A stretch of DNA of 64,000 bases from a virus: the IMG/VR virus record IMGVR_UViG_3300029911_000001, positions 62,001-126,000 of that record. One strand, given 5' to 3'. Shown piece by piece: positions 62,697 to 64,000 of the stretch. Position 1 is the first letter of the stretch, and each line of letters opens with the position of its first letter. The position numbers were made by a program, and so were the translations under genes. The notes below the pieces were generated by a model, which was not told the origin of the DNA, searched no databases, and saw nothing but the letters and a program-made list of their open reading frames with translations.

Positions 62697-64000
62697 TATG
62701 GTTGCCCCGGAATGTAGTCTCTACCCACTGTGCGTTCTACTTGGAAGGTGAAGGAGAAATCCCATCTAAAAGGATTACTGGCGTCCATAGTCCATGTCAG
62801 AGATTTGAAGTACCCCTCATAAACGAAGTTACGGAATTGCATCACCACCGAGCCTCGCGTCAAGGCATCGTTATTTCTGCCGTTCATCTGCTGAGCACTG
62901 AGACCTAAAGCTGGAGACCAAGCGTCAATACCTGTCCAGTCTCGTGTCTCACTGGTATTACCCGGATTCACCACTGTTCCACCAGATGATGATTGGGGTG
63001 AGTATATTTTGTTCCAAAGCCAAACTGAGCCGTTCATCTTGAACAAGGAGAGGAGTTCCTGAAATGCATCTTGAGCCGCAACGCGGAAGGCTGTGCTCTG
63101 GGTGACCTTCAATCCACTGAGACGGGTTTGGAAATTTGAGTCAGAGCCCACCGTCCGGTACTCGCTTACCACCCCACCTGTAATACCCCCCTCACCGAGC
63201 ACCGTGCTGTTGTCAATGGTGGCGGATGGGTTGTTGCTCAACGTGAGTCCGCTGACAACAAGACGCTTCAAGTTCTCATCCACATTGAACGTGCTGAAGT
63301 AGTCCGTGATGCCAAACTGATTCATAAACACACCGGTTGAGCATTGACCCGATATAATGTCAGCCTGACTTCCCCACATCGTTATATGAAATGCTGTGCG
63401 AGTCTTTTGCTGATGGTAGAGATGCTTCATGGCGAGGCTATACTGCTTCATCGAGGCGTTCAACTGCAATATAATCGGTTGCCCCGTCCGCCCTTTGTCT
63501 GACAGGGTAAAGTCCTCAAGATATATTTTGAATGTGACCGGCTGCACTTCTTTGCGAAGACGGGGGTTACCCGTGATAAGACTTGTGTCCTGAAACCATG
63601 GCGTGATACCGGATAACCCTTCACCCTCCACAACATCGGGAAACAGTGCGTTATACGCATCCGTGCTAATGTCATTGTTGGTTAGAGGCTTGGCTACAAC
63701 AGCAGTGCGACCCAAATCTGGGAGATTATCTGTAGGAGAGGATGTCATCCCAACTTGTTGAATTACCGTCTGAACAGCAGAATTAACCGATTCTCTACCG
63801 GAGGCTGACGTTGCTCCCTTATATGCAAATGCGGCATTGGCGATATCCCCGTTACTAGCGGAGAGAGCCTGCTTCCACACCTTAGCCCCCGCTGTTAGAT
63901 TATCCGCGATAAAAGAGGGGGAGTTAGGGTCGGCGGAGGAGGGAAGTCCCAAAGACGCAGCAGTAGTAGGTAACACCTGTGCCGGTCCCTGCGCCCTCTG
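62696..64000 (-). CDS. Tail protein with N-terminal SLT-type transglycosylase, partial
   Basis: This frame is open at the right edge. The first visible residues (QGPAQVLPTTAASLGL) are the conserved G-x-x-Q-V-x-P-x-TA of SLT lysozyme-like domains, followed by DPNSPSFIADNLTAGAKVWK and NGDIANAAFAYKG, the rest of that fold. The catalytic Glu is outside the window. The remaining about 330 residues are a baseplate-type domain resembling the 61515 protein. Such tail-tip muramidases open the cell wall during DNA injection. Confidence 0.75.
   Translation of the reverse strand, partial: QRAQGPAQVLPTTAASLGLPSSADPNSPSFIADNLTAGAKVWKQALSASNGDIANAAFAYKGATSASGRESVNSAVQTVIQQVGMTSSPTDNLPDLGRTAVVAKPLTNNDISTDAYNALFPDVVEGEGLSGITPWFQDTSLITGNPRLRKEVQPVTFKIYLEDFTLSDKGRTGQPIILQLNASMKQYSLAMKHLYHQQKTRTAFHITMWGSQADIISGQCSTGVFMNQFGITDYFSTFNVDENLKRLVVSGLTLSNNPSATIDNSTVLGEGGITGGVVSEYRTVGSDSNFQTRLSGLKVTQSTAFRVAAQDAFQELLSLFKMNGSVWLWNKIYSPQSSSGGTVVNPGNTSETRDWTGIDAWSPALGLSAQQMNGRNNDALTRGSVVMQFRNFVYEGYFKSLTWTMDASNPFRWDFSFTFQVERTVGRDYIPGQP

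Noticed and set aside
1-64000. CRISPR array, insertion sequence or integrase/attachment site
   Set aside because: No regularly spaced repeats, transposase or integrase motifs were seen; homing endonucleases are the only clear mobile genes.

Overview
The window is a 64 kb piece of a tailed bacteriophage genome and is open at both ends. It has the baseplate and tail genes of a contractile-tailed (myovirus-like) phage, a lambda R-type endolysin, several tRNA genes with encoded CCA ends, homing endonucleases of three kinds, and long runs of small genes joined by ATGA, GTGA or TAATG overlaps. The endolysin family points to a Gram-negative host. I cannot name the host from the sequence.

Layout. 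Positions 1-9.8 kb (almost all minus strand) are a translation/RNA accessory region. It holds a partial Pth2-like peptidyl-tRNA hydrolase, an RNA ligase, six or seven tRNAs, an HNH endonuclease and an HNH remnant, many small proteins, a second Pth2-like gene, a ~0.9 kb gene-free stretch that looks like a large structured RNA, and a circularly permuted (two-piece) tmRNA with tag ANSNVALPIAA. One tRNA has the amber anticodon CUA, and the second Pth2-like gene has an in-frame TAG as its third codon. Positions 9.8-14.4 kb carry a methyltransferase-like gene, an ADP-ribosyltransferase-like gene, a ParB-like gene and a large protein with several zinc motifs. Positions 14.4-43.4 kb are the minus-strand tail, baseplate and fibre module. 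It includes a collagen-like fibre, Dps, a Nudix-domain protein, baseplate J, very large Ig-like repeat proteins and a beta-helix protein. Positions 43.9-52.3 kb are a mixed-strand accessory island with an AIPR-like protein, a DUF4338/DruA-like protein, an XF1762-like protein, a small nucleotidyltransferase, a GIY-YIG endonuclease and the lysis genes. Positions 53-64 kb return to minus-strand baseplate/hub genes, ending in an open SLT-type transglycosylase/tail protein.

How it fits together. Four promoters share the pattern TTGTYC-N19-TATACT. They lie before the large RNA, a short leaderless ORF, a membrane-protein operon and the AIPR-like gene, so they probably form one phage regulatory class. 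The tRNA, tmRNA, RNA ligase and Pth2 genes together suggest a phage that maintains or rewires translation during infection. TAG still ends several genes (HNH endonuclease, endolysin, 561- and 902-residue tail proteins), so the amber codon is not reassigned throughout; readthrough, if it happens, is selective. Several small accessory genes show apparent frameshifts while the long structural genes are intact. These may be decayed genes, recoding sites or local sequence errors.
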